From Dehalococcoidia bacterium (GTDB taxonomy: Bacteria > Chloroflexota > Dehalococcoidia > DSTF01 > WHTK01): a DNA stretch of 64,000 bases. The stretch spans positions 1 through 64,000 of the forward strand of contig WHTK01000006.1 of assembly GCA_009377745.1 (NCBI GenBank). Direction: 5' to 3'. The notes beneath the pieces are model-generated. The model saw only the letters and a list, made by a program, of their open reading frames with translations, made no database searches and was not told the origin of the DNA. Shown here piece after piece: positions 1 to 9,138 of the stretch. Each line of letters starts with the position of its first letter. Position 1 is the first letter of the stretch. The translations under genes and the position numbers were made by a program.

Positions 1-65
1 CTCGGTCCGCATCAAGCCGCTTCGTCTGCAGGACAAGATTTAACTATCACACTTATAGTGTGTAG

Positions 66-218
66 CAGCTCTCTCAGGAGCAGCTAGGCTTCGAGTCTGG
101 GCTCCATCGCAATTACATCGGCTCGACCGAACGTGGCGAGCGAGATGTGTCAATCGTCAATGTTGAGCGACTGGCCAAAACTCTTCACGTCAATATCTGC
201 GAGTTCTTTCATGCCTGA
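66..218 (+). pseudogene. XRE-family helix-turn-helix regulator, C-terminal fragment
   Basis: The plus-strand reading frame ending in TGA at 216-218 encodes a typical XRE/Cro DNA-binding half: LSQEQLGFESGLHRNYIG, then GERDVSIVNVERLAK and a tail HVNICEFFHA. This is the second to fifth helix of the fold. A TAG at 63-65 lies in frame immediately upstream and there is no ATG or GTG between it and the helix-turn-helix, so the first helix is missing or in another frame. I read it as a truncated regulator, consistent with the broken genes that follow. Confidence 0.6.
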
Positions 219-229
219 GTTATTTGACG

Positions 230-580
230 TTACAGGTTCGTGCCGCGCGGCTCGCGTTCGCTGTACACGGCCAACTCGAAGCCCCGATCTCCCAGCCGTT
301 ATGCCCACTCGGGTGTCGCTAAAGCCATCGTCTACACCATCAAAGCGGTAGTGAATCATGATGCGCAGACTCTTGCGCCCGTCAGGATGCTGCTCGGTCA
401 CCACGTCGAGCAGCGAGACCAGATTGAAATCACCTCCTGCCAGGTGCCATATCAAGTTCGGCGGCTACACGCTCGCGCAGGGCAGTGACGAAATCTGCGC
501 GGGGAACCCCTGAATCAACTGCAACCTTAGCGCGATCAAATGCTGGTGCGTTGATCGATTCACGCCTGACAGCTCCGGGG
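230..580 (-). pseudogene. Unrecognised minus-strand gene with two frameshifts
   Basis: Protein-like sequence on the minus strand moves through three frames. Upstream is AKVAVDSGVPRADFVTALRE, then IMIHYRFDGVDDGFSDTRVG after a first shift near 430-450, then GFELAVYSEREPRG before a TAA at 230-232 after a second shift near 300. The three pieces join without a gap, which is why I treat them as one decayed gene and not three small ones. I do not recognise the family. It lies opposite the end of the helix-turn-helix fragment. Confidence 0.3.
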
Positions 581-981
581 ACGGGGGCCTTCTGCCTGTT
601 GCTCTGGGACGGCCGACACCTCTGAACCCAGATTCGCTGGACGAATCCTGCGAAGTAGTTGATCCTGAAACTGATGGACGAGTCCGACCACCACTCCGTG
701 AAAAGCGAGCCGTCAGCGCCGAAGGCCGGTCGACAAGACGAACTCGTTGTGAAGGCAGCTGGGGTCCTGAGGAACGCGAGACCGAAGCTCAATCGCCTAA
801 TCGTCTTCGCTCGGCCTCGCGCAAACGCGGCCGGGAAGGAGGCCTTCCGCTATGTCCGCGAGCATGAGGGCGAGATCAAGCAGCCGCGGCGAAGCTCGCA
901 CGCTATCGCTTGCGTGGGCCGCTAGGGCTGGTGGTAGACGCGCTGACTCGCGACTCGTCTCCGGTTGAACAGAGGCGTGAG

Positions 982-1080
982 ATGAAATGCCCTCACTGCG
1001 GGACGATGAATATGCCAGTGGCGAAGTTCTGTACTGAGTGCGGCATCCGCCTAACGTCAGGCAGGCCACACGACGACTAG
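982..1080 (+). CDS. Tiny double-CxxC zinc-ribbon protein or zinc-ribbon tail of a broken gene
   Basis: ATG at 982 opens a 32-codon frame that reads MKCPHCGTMN, then AKFCTECGIR and a short tail to TAG at 1080. The two CxxC knuckles are a standard zinc ribbon. The same frame stays open upstream to about 868, so the ribbon may be the C-terminal domain of a longer protein. A second open frame at 659-925 ends close by and could be its upstream part separated by a frameshift. No clear ribosome binding site decides between these options. Function cannot be assigned beyond zinc binding. Confidence 0.4.
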   Translation: MKCPHCGTMNMPVAKFCTECGIRLTSGRPHDD

Positions 1081-1083
1081 CCT

Positions 1084-1390
1084 CAGACCCCGACGCCGCC
1101 GTGACCTTCTCCCAGCTTCGGCCGCTTGCCCTTCCAGCCGCCGCAGGTAGGTGGTCGTGACGGCTAGACTGCTGTGGTCGAGGAAGCGCGACACCTCTCG
1201 ACCGACTCGCCGGAGTCACGACGTAGCTTCGCCGCTGAGTGCCTGAAGATGTGGACACCGCAGTGTGGCAGGGCGGCTAATCGCAAGTAGCGCAGCAGGT
1301 TCGTGTAGAAGGTTCCGCTGGTGATTCCGCGGCCGTTCCGCGTGTCCGGCCAAAGCGACCCGTCTGCGCCAACACGCCAGAAGCGCGCTT
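1084..1390 (-). pseudogene. Tyrosine recombinase (integrase) C-terminal fragment, frameshifted
   Basis: Read on the minus strand, the sequence carries the second half of a phage-type integrase catalytic domain: TSGTFYTNLLRYLRLA, the HIFRHSAAKLRRDSG box with the conserved HxxR, then after a one-base loss near 1195 the block VSRFLDHSSLAVTTTYLRRL, which contains the final conserved His region and the catalytic Tyr. The N-terminal core-binding domain and the first catalytic Arg are missing, since at about 1365-1390 the sequence turns into a TAXI-like gene on the other strand. Non-functional. Confidence 0.75.
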
Positions 1391-1784
1391 CTGGCTTGAG
1401 CTTTCCGTGAATCACAACCTGCGCTTCCTTTCGATGCCCGATCAAGTGATCTCACGCATCTGCGAGGTCGCAGGAGGTACGCCCGGTCATATCCCGCACC
1501 AGCTCGTTCGTGGGGTTGACCGCGATGTACCGTCAGTCTATCGCGATCCACAAGTCATCTATGGACGTGAAGACATGCCGGAAGAGTTCGCATTTCTGTT
1601 GGCTCGTGCGCTCGACCATAATCACGACCTCTTCCGCCAGACTGCGTTACCACTCTCCTATGACCCCAGCTCGGTTGCGCGCGACATCGGCATACCCCTT
1701 CACGTGGGTGCCGAGCGCTATTATCGCGAGGTCGGCTATCCTGTCGGCGCCCGAGGCAGGGACGAAAGACTAGTAATCGCGTAG
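1365..1784 (+). pseudogene. C-terminal fragment of a second TAXI-family solute-binding protein
   Basis: From about CANTPEARFWLEL onward this frame closely matches, residue by residue, the last third of the intact TAXI protein at 1903-2844 (for example PHQLVRGVDRDVPSVYR against PHELVRGVDRDVRSVYR, and LFRQTALPLSYD against LFRQTALPFSYD). Similarity stops upstream of about 1365, where the sequence becomes integrase on the opposite strand. It is therefore a truncated paralogue produced by duplication or by insertion and deletion, and it lacks the whole ligand-binding N-terminal lobe. An ATG at 1407 lies inside the homologous region and is unlikely to be a real start. Confidence 0.75.
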
Positions 1785-1902
1785 CGGCGCACCAAGGCTT
1801 GCCAGTCCGAAGGGAGCGGCCGAATTCAGGCCATAGCCTGGCCCGGCTACCCCCTGACGGTGACCCGGACGTCAATGAGCCCTGCCTTGAAGGGAAGAGA
1901 AG

Positions 1903-2844
1903 ATGAGCTTCGAGGACAAGAACGTCGTGATCGGTGGGGCAGGCGTTGGAGTTGCTACGCCGTTCTGCACGCTTGCAGAGATTGCGGCTAAGGCACTTAT
2001 TCCATTTGGCTACAATGCCAAGCTCGAGAGCGGCGGCCAGGGAACGAATCTCCTACGCCACATCGCCGACGGGCGCTTTGACTTCGGCAGCGGTAACACC
2101 ATGCGAGTGGGTTGGGCCTACCAGGGGCTTTTCGACTACGCCAAGGACGGGCCGCGCAAGAACCTGAGGATAATCGCCTGCATTGAGCACCCATCCTGGC
2201 TCGCCGTTGCCGTGAAGGCCGAAACGGACATTACCGACCTATCGCAGATCAAGGAAGGACGGCTTCCAGTGCGCGTGCGCGGGAGCAGCGCCTACGGACC
2301 GGTATGGGATATTGTCTGGCAGCACTACGGGCTATCGGGTGAAGAGATCCTATCTTACGGCGGAGAGTTTCCTGGGAGTGGTAATGCCAACTCAGGGCCA
2401 ACGTCCGTACCAGAGCGGTGGGAGCACACGGGCAATTTCGATGTCCTAACATTTACGATCTATTGCGCCAACTCGGTGGAGGCGCGCCACTGGCTTGAGC
2501 TGTCCCTCAACCACGAGCTCCGGTTTCTTGACCTGCCGGAAGCGGTAATCCGCCCCTTGAGCGAAATGGTCTGCGGCTCGCCTGGCTACATTCCGCACGA
2601 ACTCGTGCGCGGTGTCGACCGCGATGTCCGGTCGGTCTACCGAGGGCCGCACGTCATCTGCTGTCGCGACGACATGCCAGAAAAGTTTGCCTACCAGCTA
2701 GCCAAGGCACTTGACGACAACCGTCACCTCTTCCGGCAGACAGCCTTGCCATTCTCATACGACTCGAAGACAGCTGGGCGAGATGTGGGCGTGCCGTTTC
2801 ACCCCGGCGCGCAACAGTATTACAGGGAAATGGGATACCGGTAG
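1903..2844 (+). CDS. TAXI-family TRAP transporter solute-binding-like protein
   Basis: This 313-residue protein has the TAXI (NMT1/TRAP-T associated extracytoplasmic immunogenic) pattern: an opening strand VVIGGAGVG, GYNAKLESGGQGTNLLRHIADGRFDFGSGNT split over residues 38-69, and the domain-2 block around residues 225-300. The start at 1903 is supported by a purine-rich AAGGGAAGAGAAG directly upstream. Family members are normally exported receptors, but no signal peptide or lipobox precedes the first strand, and no DctQ/DctM membrane genes adjoin it. It may be a cytoplasmic binding protein or have lost its leader. A truncated paralogue lies just upstream. Ligand unknown. Confidence 0.75.
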   Translation: MSFEDKNVVIGGAGVGVATPFCTLAEIAAKALIPFGYNAKLESGGQGTNLLRHIADGRFDFGSGNTMRVGWAYQGLFDYAKDGPRKNLRIIACIEHPSWLAVAVKAETDITDLSQIKEGRLPVRVRGSSAYGPVWDIVWQHYGLSGEEILSYGGEFPGSGNANSGPTSVPERWEHTGNFDVLTFTIYCANSVEARHWLELSLNHELRFLDLPEAVIRPLSEMVCGSPGYIPHELVRGVDRDVRSVYRGPHVICCRDDMPEKFAYQLAKALDDNRHLFRQTALPFSYDSKTAGRDVGVPFHPGAQQYYREMGYR

Positions 2845-3392
2845 CCGTCCTCTTGCGGTCCTTGTTCAAGGTTGCAACTGGAGTTGAACAGACAATGCTT
2901 CGGCGGCAATGGTCGAGCATTGATGCTGCGTCCTGTCCCTTTGATGACCTGGATCTGACGACCCGCGCCAGATTATGTGGTCATAGTGTGCAGGCACTGA
3001 AATCAAGTATGAGTGCGTCATGGTCGCGAGCACGTCGCGCCTAACGTCCTCTTCTTTTGCTTGCCCACCCTAGTGCATGGAGTCTAGGCGTCTCACAAGC
3101 GTCGGTTGACGAAAGCCTGATCGAGCGCCGCAACCATTGCCGCCATTGGTTGAGTAACAGGTTAGAAGGTCAGTGGCCATGCACATGACGAAAGGCATCA
3201 CGCCATCCTAGCCGTCTAACCAAGGCCAGTGTTCTCGCGCCATCGGCTTGGGTCCATGGGGGTGCAGTGAAGTGGGTGACGCCTCAGCGGCAGGCGGGAC
3301 GCAAGCGCCGAGAGTCAAACGAGTTGGCTGAAACCCCTAAGAGTTGTAGTTACGCGCCGCCAATAGCTTGTTAGGATCTGGCATGTCGCACC
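2845..3392. other. Intergenic stretch with no recognisable gene
   Basis: Short open frames occur (for example 2853-3044) but none shows a domain, good start context or compositional coherence. I see no tRNA, repeat or clear terminator. Confidence 0.5.
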
Positions 3393-4766
3393 TTGCGAAA
3401 TCCCTATAACGGCGATAACAGCCCTATGACAAAGGCAACTGCCAGAACTGTAGCCCACCAAGGTTTTCCGACTTCAGATCTCAACCACCTATTCAGGTTG
3501 TCAGCCGCGCAACGGAGTGAAGAACGATACCGCCGGCTGTCGTCGCTCTTGGTGCGTCTGTCGCAAGTCGAGGGACTGGAGCCGGCCCTCGACGAAGTTC
3601 TGACTTCGGCGATGGGCATGCTGCATGCAGACGCTGGCTTCATCCGTCTCTTTGAGGTCCCCGGCTTTCGCCTCGGCGACATGCCGGGTGACCCGACTGG
3701 TCATCCCTTCGTTGTTCAAAGGGGCTACTCGAAGGAATACATCGACTACTTCTCCTCCCTGCCTCAGCCCCTGGATCCAGAGGCGCGCGCAGCATTAATG
3801 CGCGGTGAGAGGAGAATCATTGAGGACATGACCACACACCCCACCTTCAAGGCGCATCGGTCAGTGGTATTGGAGGCGGGCTATGTATCGGCGCAAGCAA
3901 CCCCCATGATCACTCGGGACGGCAGAGCCGTCGGCTCGATCATCACCAGCTTCGTCCAGCGGTACACGCCCCCTGATGAAGACCTACAACTCCTGGACAT
4001 CTATGCCAAGCTCGCCGCCGCCACCATCGAGAGCCAGGAACGAATTGCAGCTCAAGCCCGCACTGAGAGGGCCTTGCGGGACGCACTCGCTGCCAAGGAC
4101 GAATTTCTCGGGCTTGTTTCGCATGAGCTACGGACGCCAATGACGGTCATTCTTGGCCTCTCGTCGATTCTCAGGCGTAATCAAGCGATCACGCCGGACG
4201 AGCTGGGCCAAACCTATGACGACCTAGGTCATGAATCGGAAAGGCTTCACCGGCTCATCGAAAACATGCTGACCTTGGCGAGAGTCCAGGCAGGTCGAGT
4301 GCTCCTACTGGAGCCCATCAGCATCAATCGCTTCCTGGAGGCTTACGCTGACACTCTCCGTGAGGAGATACCAGGGCTGGTTCTCAGTCTGAATGGGTCT
4401 CTGCGAGATCGGACGGTTCTCGGAGTCGAGCGTCACCTCGAACAGATCCTGCAAAATCTAGTTGGGAACGCCGTTAAATACAGTCCCCGAGGCACCGCAA
4501 TCGATGTCTGCGTTTCCGAGGGTGGGGGCTGCGTCCAGATTTCGGTCGCTGACCGCGGTATCGGCTTGCAGGACGCCGAAGCTGTCTTCACACCGTTTCA
4601 TCGCGAGCAAGGCGCTGATGGAGTCGCGATGGGCCTCGGTCTCGGCTTAGCTGTCTGCAAGGTTTTGGTTGAGGTGCAAGGCGGCCGCATTTGGGCGGAG
4701 TCTCGCGAAGGAGGCGGGAGCACTTTCACCTTTACGCTGCCTGGGGCGCAGGAGACTCTTGACTAA
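3393..4766 (+). CDS. GAF-domain sensor histidine kinase
   Basis: A soluble histidine kinase of up to 457 residues. A GAF domain spans about residues 50-215, followed by a short coiled linker and a HisKA dimerisation domain with phospho-acceptor His near 244 in SHELRTPMTVILGL. The HATPase domain shows the N box GNAVKYSP near 357, VADRGIGL and the glycine lid GLGLGLAVCKV. No transmembrane segment is visible, so the GAF domain probably senses an internal signal. The frame opens at TTG 3393, with ATG 3427 an alternative start; neither has a convincing ribosome binding site. No response regulator adjoins it, so it is an orphan kinase. Confidence 0.85.
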   Translation: MRNPYNGDNSPMTKATARTVAHQGFPTSDLNHLFRLSAAQRSEERYRRLSSLLVRLSQVEGLEPALDEVLTSAMGMLHADAGFIRLFEVPGFRLGDMPGDPTGHPFVVQRGYSKEYIDYFSSLPQPLDPEARAALMRGERRIIEDMTTHPTFKAHRSVVLEAGYVSAQATPMITRDGRAVGSIITSFVQRYTPPDEDLQLLDIYAKLAAATIESQERIAAQARTERALRDALAAKDEFLGLVSHELRTPMTVILGLSSILRRNQAITPDELGQTYDDLGHESERLHRLIENMLTLARVQAGRVLLLEPISINRFLEAYADTLREEIPGLVLSLNGSLRDRTVLGVERHLEQILQNLVGNAVKYSPRGTAIDVCVSEGGGCVQISVADRGIGLQDAEAVFTPFHREQGADGVAMGLGLGLAVCKVLVEVQGGRIWAESREGGGSTFTFTLPGAQETLD

Positions 4767-4779
4767 GTGTCCGCGGCGG

Positions 4780-5589
4780 TCACATCTTCTCGCCGACGGT
4801 CGTGAAGACCGTAACGCCGGCATATAGGCGTCCTTCAGCCTCGGCGCGCGCGGCCTCCTGCCACCAGCAGTCGATTTCGCCCGCGGCGAACATTGCTGCC
4901 ATCGCGGGTTCGGCAAGGTGGCCATCGAACAGTCTGTGCATCAACGTCAGGTCCATCGTGAGGACGCGAGGTGCACACGCGATGTTTGACAAGCCCGCGT
5001 GCCTGAATAGGCGTGGCAGCTCACGGCCAACCATACCGCTGCCCGACTGATCGCACACGGAATGGATCACTTTGCGCGTAGTCTCATATTTGGGACTGTC
5101 AACGAAGATCGTGTCGCAATCGGGATCTGAGACGACGATGCGTCCGCCCGGTCTCAGAACCCGCACCATTTCCGCGAGAGCCTTCTCTGGGGCCTGGAGA
5201 TGGATGAATAAACGATCCGCCCGAGCGCGATCGAAACTCTGGTCGGGAAACTTGAGAGCGTAGGCATCTCCCAAGACGAACTCAACAGGAAGCCCGCTGC
5301 CTGACGCTCGCTTGCGGCTTTCATCGATCATGGCACAACTGGCGTCCAAGCCGACCACCTTGCCGTCCGGACCAACAAGGCCGGCAACTTCTCGCACGTC
5401 GTCGCCGGTTCCACAGCCGACGTCGAGCACGACGTTTCCCGGGGCGACAGCCAGCATCGAGATTTCGAGCTCCTTCACCCCACGTTCTCCCGCAAAGCCG
5501 GAGCGGGCGTCTAGGAACTCGATGAATGTCCTGGCGTCTGGGCTCTCGTCAACCTGATCAAAATGTGTCAGGTTAAAGCTTGCGATCAT
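4780..5589 (-). CDS. Class I SAM-dependent methyltransferase
   Basis: A 269-residue methyltransferase of the UbiE/Methyltransf_11 type. Motif I is [12 protein letters not shown] near residue 55, motif II is [11 protein letters not shown], and motif IV/post-I is [35 protein letters not shown] follows. The start at 5589 has a GGCGGAGCC stretch upstream. It is convergent with the histidine kinase gene (14-base gap). The C-terminal part ends with a conserved-looking [13 protein letters not shown], so the gene is complete. Substrate cannot be inferred; neighbours give no pathway hint. Confidence 0.85.
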   Translation of the reverse strand: MIASFNLTHFDQVDESPDARTFIEFLDARSGFAGERGVKELEISMLAVAPGNVVLDVGCGTGDDVREVAGLVGPDGKVVGLDASCAMIDESRKRASGSGLPVEFVLGDAYALKFPDQSFDRARADRLFIHLQAPEKALAEMVRVLRPGGRIVVSDPDCDTIFVDSPKYETTRKVIHSVCDQSGSGMVGRELPRLFRHAGLSNIACAPRVLTMDLTLMHRLFDGHLAEPAMAAMFAAGEIDCWWQEAARAEAEGRLYAGVTVFTTVGEKM

Positions 5590-5964
5590 TTTTGGCTCCG
5601 CCGCGAGTACAGAGTTTTAGCTATAGGGTGAGATTTCGCTATTGCGCACGCGGCATATAATCGAGGGTAAATCATTTCATTTTCATACGGCAGCTACGTA
5701 ATTATTGTCAATGCCTCGCTGGATTTGCGCTCACATGGGGTCAAATGGACGTCAGCGGAGACACATGAGCCGAATAAGATGAGGCCCAGGAACTTTCTCG
5801 CACGCGGGCAACAACCCAACGACAGCCAACTGGCTCGTGCTCTCCTATACCCTGCCCGCCGAGCCATCCAGCAAGCGTGTCCTAGGTCTGGCGCCACCCG
5901 CGCAAGGCCGGCGCCATCCCTCGATGCCGGCGTCTGGCTCTTACCGACACCGACTCGCGTCACC
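5590..5964. other. Intergenic region, AT-richer upstream part
   Basis: About 375 bases separate the methyltransferase start from a decayed gene on the plus strand. The part at 5640-5710 is clearly richer in A and T than its surroundings and probably carries the methyltransferase promoter. I found no gene, repeat or RNA. Confidence 0.4.
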
Positions 5965-6339
5965 ATGAACGACATCGTTGCTGAAATCCGCGATCTCGGT
6001 GGCCGCGCCATCGCTTCCAGGCCGACGACCTCTCCGAAGACCAGCGTCTCGACCTACGCGGAGCTTTCAACGTCCTGCGCATCTGCTGCAGCGCTACCGG
6101 CGCTTCCAGACCCACGTTGAGAGGCTGATTGAGGCTGAGGGCTTTAGTTCGGCGCCGTTGAGGAGATCGAGGAGGACCTGGAGAAGCGCCGACGCTCCCT
6201 GGCTCAGCTCATCGTCCGTGACGTTTTTGGTGCGGAGCAGCGCAGCCAGGTCGAGACCTGCATCACGGACTGCGAGGCCGCGCTGGCCCGCTTCGTCGAG
6301 CTTGCCTATCTCGCCGGGTCAGCTAAGGGAACAGCATAG
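5965..6339 (+). pseudogene. Decayed gene for a helical protein of unknown function
   Basis: An ATG at 5965 opens MNDIVAEIRDLGGRAIAS, which soon shifts frame to FQADDLSEDQRLDLRGAFNV, then to LLQRYRRFQTHVERLIEAEG, and finally (from about 6148) to FGAVEEIEEDLEKRRRSLAQ and a 63-residue helical stretch ending in AYLAGSAKGTA and TAG at 6337-6339. The four pieces are charged, helix-favouring and join without gaps, so they look like one protein of about 120 residues broken by at least three frameshifts. I do not recognise the family. Clustering of frameshifts could also reflect assembly errors. Confidence 0.45.
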
Positions 6340-6501
6340 CCAGGTGAATGGACGACCCGACAACACCCATTCACTATCGCTGACGGCGGAAGAGTGCCCA
6401 CTCAAAGCTGACACGATTTGGTCGTAGTGATTCGGATCTAGGCACGCTCTCGCCTACTCCTAGGTAGGCAGACCGGAGTGGCCATCGATTGACCAGTGGC
6501 C

Positions 6502-6975
6502 TTATCCCGATCGGATCAGGAGCAGCGGCAGCGACGAGTTGCGTAGTACGTCGTCAGCCACGCTACCGAAGACGGCGCGACCCAGGCCCGAGCGTCCATG
6601 CGTAGACATCGCGATCAAGTCACAGTCCCGGTCGAGCGCTATTGCGATGATTGCGGCGGCTGGTGCGGGTCCCTCACCCAGTTCGGTACTGACCTTGAAT
6701 CCCCTCGCCAGGAGTGAGGAAGCGATCCGCATCAGATAGGCAGCGGCGTCCTCAGATTCATGCTGCCCGGCAGACGCATCGATATCCACGTTACTGACGT
6801 CTGGGATAGCTATGCTTCCCGGCGGTAGCGTCTCACCAGACACTTCCTCAAACGCCTTTGCAACGTGGACCAGCACGATTTCCGCTCCGAACCTTTCTGC
6901 GAACGGTGCCACATGCGGCAGAACCGCTTCCGCTATTTCCGAACCATCCAGAGGGACAACTACACGTTCATACAT
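6502..6975 (-). CDS. Universal stress protein UspA family
   Basis: A complete single-domain universal stress protein of 157 residues. It starts MYERVVVPLDGSEIAEAVL, the standard first strand and nucleotide-facing Asp, and ends with the ATP-binding signature STHGRSGLGRAVFGSVADDV, which matches the family G-2x-G-9x-G(S/T) pattern. The core strand CDLIAMSTHG is intact. Family members bind ATP and help cells survive stress or growth arrest. A second, broken Usp gene lies at 22.8 kb in the same accessory region. It stands alone here, with no partner gene. Confidence 0.9.
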   Translation of the reverse strand: MYERVVVPLDGSEIAEAVLPHVAPFAERFGAEIVLVHVAKAFEEVSGETLPPGSIAIPDVSNVDIDASAGQHESEDAAAYLMRIASSLLARGFKVSTELGEGPAPAAAIIAIALDRDCDLIAMSTHGRSGLGRAVFGSVADDVLRNSSLPLLLIRSG

Positions 6976-7092
6976 GCAGCGATTCTAGCAGTCCAGCGGC
7001 TCCGAATGGCTGTGCGGTATCTCCTTGGTCGCTAGAGCGATCAGGGCGGTGTCGGAATCGCACGATTGACTCGCCAAGGCCAACGTGAGGCC

Positions 7093-7293
7093 TCACATAG
7101 GTCGAAAGACAATCGTTCCGTGGTCGATCACTAGCTCGACTCGATGTCCGCAGAACAATTGCATTCGACGGAGCGATTCCGTAGCTGTACTTTGCGAGAG
7201 GTCATGCTGCGAACGAACCATCGCGAGCTCAATGTCGCGGAGAGGCGCCTGGCACGTTGGGCAAGTCGGCCTAGGACTCTGATTCGTAGTCAT
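7093..7293 (-). CDS. Small hypothetical protein with a CxxC motif
   Basis: A 66-residue frame starting MTTNQSPRPTCPTCQAPL. The CPTC knuckle near residue 11, a later Cys in MQLFCGHRVELVIDHG, and a regular strand pattern at the end suggest a small metal-binding protein. It is oriented like the UspA gene but about 120 bases away. I do not recognise the family. The protein-like composition supports a real gene, but the small size leaves doubt. Confidence 0.45.
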   Translation of the reverse strand: MTTNQSPRPTCPTCQAPLRDIELAMVRSQHDLSQSTATESLRRMQLFCGHRVELVIDHGTIVFRPM

Positions 7294-7663
7294 TACTGAG
7301 GCCCTCAGTATGCCAGTCGCTCACACGATCCGGCCATAGTGTGCCATCCAGCCAAAGCCCGCGCCGCCGTCTAATAGGCTTCTCATTCCTGGGTGGTGGC
7401 GAGGCCCCAAGCGCAGTTGCTCCCGAATGCGGTCCATCCAGTCTCGCCCGCGCTCGTCACGCCAAAGACGCTCGCCGCTTGCGAGCGCATGACTACCAAT
7501 CCGAGGTCACCGCGCTAGAGCCTCATGCGAGTCTGGGCCGGGCAGGAGGCGGCCGGTTCCCGTCCCTCCAGATACCGCCATATGAGTCAATACCTTGACG
7601 AGTAAGCCACTAGACAGCCGCAGTCCCGGCGGCCTAACCTCGGCACGACGGGAGGAAGCGACG
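7294..7663. other. Intergenic, no supported gene
   Basis: One open frame at 7341-7598 is present but has an Arg, Ser and Pro-rich composition typical of GC-rich noncoding DNA. Nothing else is seen. Confidence 0.4.
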
Positions 7664-7747
7664 ATGACCATGCCCTCGCCGGCGGCGAGCTACACGGCAC
7701 GAACCCTTACCGACTGCGACGAGACTCTGCCCTTAACACTCGCATGA
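7664..7747 (+). CDS. 27-residue upstream ORF overlapping the monooxygenase start
   Basis: An ATG at 7664 follows a strong GGAGGAAG ribosome binding site at 7651-7658 and reads 27 codons (MTMPSPAASYTART, then TLTDCDETLPLTLA split across the junction) to a TGA at 7745-7747. Its stop overlaps the ATG of the next gene as ATGA. The monooxygenase has no strong binding site of its own, so this small frame may deliver ribosomes to it by translational coupling. The peptide itself matches nothing I know. Confidence 0.4.
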   Translation: MTMPSPAASYTARTLTDCDETLPLTLA

Positions 7748-8901
7748 GGTTTGGCATCTTCTTGGCGCCGTTCCATGAGCTCGGCGAGAACCCCACTCTC
7801 TGCCTAGAGCGTGACCTGGAGCTTCTGCAGCACCTCGACCGCCTCGGCTACGATGAGGCCTGGATCGGCGAGCATCACTCTGGAGGTTGGGAGACCATAG
7901 CCTCGCCGGAGGTATTCATTGCCGCAGCGGCAGAGCGCACTCGCCACATCCGGCTTGGCACTGGCGTCGTTTCCTTGCCCTACCACCATCCCCTCATGGT
8001 CGCGGGCCGTATGGTCCTGCTGGACCACCTAACCCGCGGCCGGGCGATGTTTGGCGTCGGGCCGGGCGCGCTTACAGCGGACGCGTTGATGATGGGCATC
8101 GACCCCAGCACGCAGCGGCCGCGCATGGAGGAGGCGCTTGGCATTGTCCTCCGCCTCTTCCGCGAAACTGACCCCATCACCTACGAATCCGACTGGTTCG
8201 TGCTCAGGCAGGCCCGGCTCCAGCTTCGCCCTTTTACTCGACCGCACATGCCCGTTGCCGTGGCTGCCGTGCAGTCGCCGGCCGGGATGGTGGCGGCGGG
8301 CAAGCACGGCGCCGGCGTGCTCACATTCGCCCTGCCGCGCGGCGACAACGCCGAAACGGCGCTGCGCGACTTCTGGGGCATCGCCGAGGACACAGCTCGA
8401 CAGCACGGCAACACGATGCAGCGCTCGGAATGGCGCATCGTAGTCCATGTCCACCTGGCAGAATCACGCGAGCAGGCAATGGCCGAGGCGCGCGAACGCG
8501 CGGGCCGGTATCAGCACGACTACTTCGAGCGGACGGTGGGACATCCGGCCGTATTGGACGGAGCGCCGGATGGGATCATCGACGCGATGGTCGAGCGCAG
8601 GCTGTGGTGCGTCGGCACGCCTGATGACCTCATCGCCTTCATCGAGATGTTGCAGGATCGGTCCGGCGGCTTCGGCGGCCTCATGGTCCAGGCAACGGAA
8701 TGGGCAACGCGCGAGCAGGTCTTCCACAGCTACGAGTTGATCGCACGCTACGTGATGCCGCGTTTCCAGGGCAGCCTTGCGGGCCTGGAGGCATCGAATG
8801 CCTCGACGCGCGCCGCCGTGGAAGCCACTCGCGCACTGCAGGAGCAGGCGATTGCCCGGGCCCGCCGCAGCTACGAGGTGGGACGTACTGACGCTACGTA
8901 G
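7744..8901 (+). CDS. LLM-class flavin-dependent oxidoreductase (luciferase-like monooxygenase)
   Basis: A 385-residue luciferase-like TIM-barrel enzyme. It opens MRFGIFLAPFHELGENP and has GYDEAWIGEHHSGGWE near residue 38, IRLGTGVVSLPYHHPL near 75 and LLDHLTRGRAMFGVGPG near 95, all classic for the family. It uses a reduced flavin (FMNH2 or F420) to oxygenate or oxidise an organic substrate; which cofactor is not clear from sequence. The C-terminal 40 residues are helical and unlike the core. The ATG overlaps the stop of a small upstream ORF. It lies between catabolic-type genes, which suggests breakdown of organic compounds. Confidence 0.88.
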   Translation: MRFGIFLAPFHELGENPTLCLERDLELLQHLDRLGYDEAWIGEHHSGGWETIASPEVFIAAAAERTRHIRLGTGVVSLPYHHPLMVAGRMVLLDHLTRGRAMFGVGPGALTADALMMGIDPSTQRPRMEEALGIVLRLFRETDPITYESDWFVLRQARLQLRPFTRPHMPVAVAAVQSPAGMVAAGKHGAGVLTFALPRGDNAETALRDFWGIAEDTARQHGNTMQRSEWRIVVHVHLAESREQAMAEARERAGRYQHDYFERTVGHPAVLDGAPDGIIDAMVERRLWCVGTPDDLIAFIEMLQDRSGGFGGLMVQATEWATREQVFHSYELIARYVMPRFQGSLAGLEASNASTRAAVEATRALQEQAIARARRSYEVGRTDAT

Positions 8902-9138
8902 CGCGCGCTAGCTGTGGCGCCGGAGCAGATTGATCGCTCGATGACCAAACGGGGTGGCGAGATATCGAATGGTTACCTTTCGGTTGAGAAAAATTGGCCA
9001 GACCTGCGCAACTACGCTTAACTGTCTTCGGCTGCCGTCAAACGCTTTCCGTCACTATGACCAAATCATGATGCATCTCCCTATTAGGCGGCCTCTGACT
9101 TCGGATCACCAGGCTGTCTCAGTGTTACCTGTGGCCCT

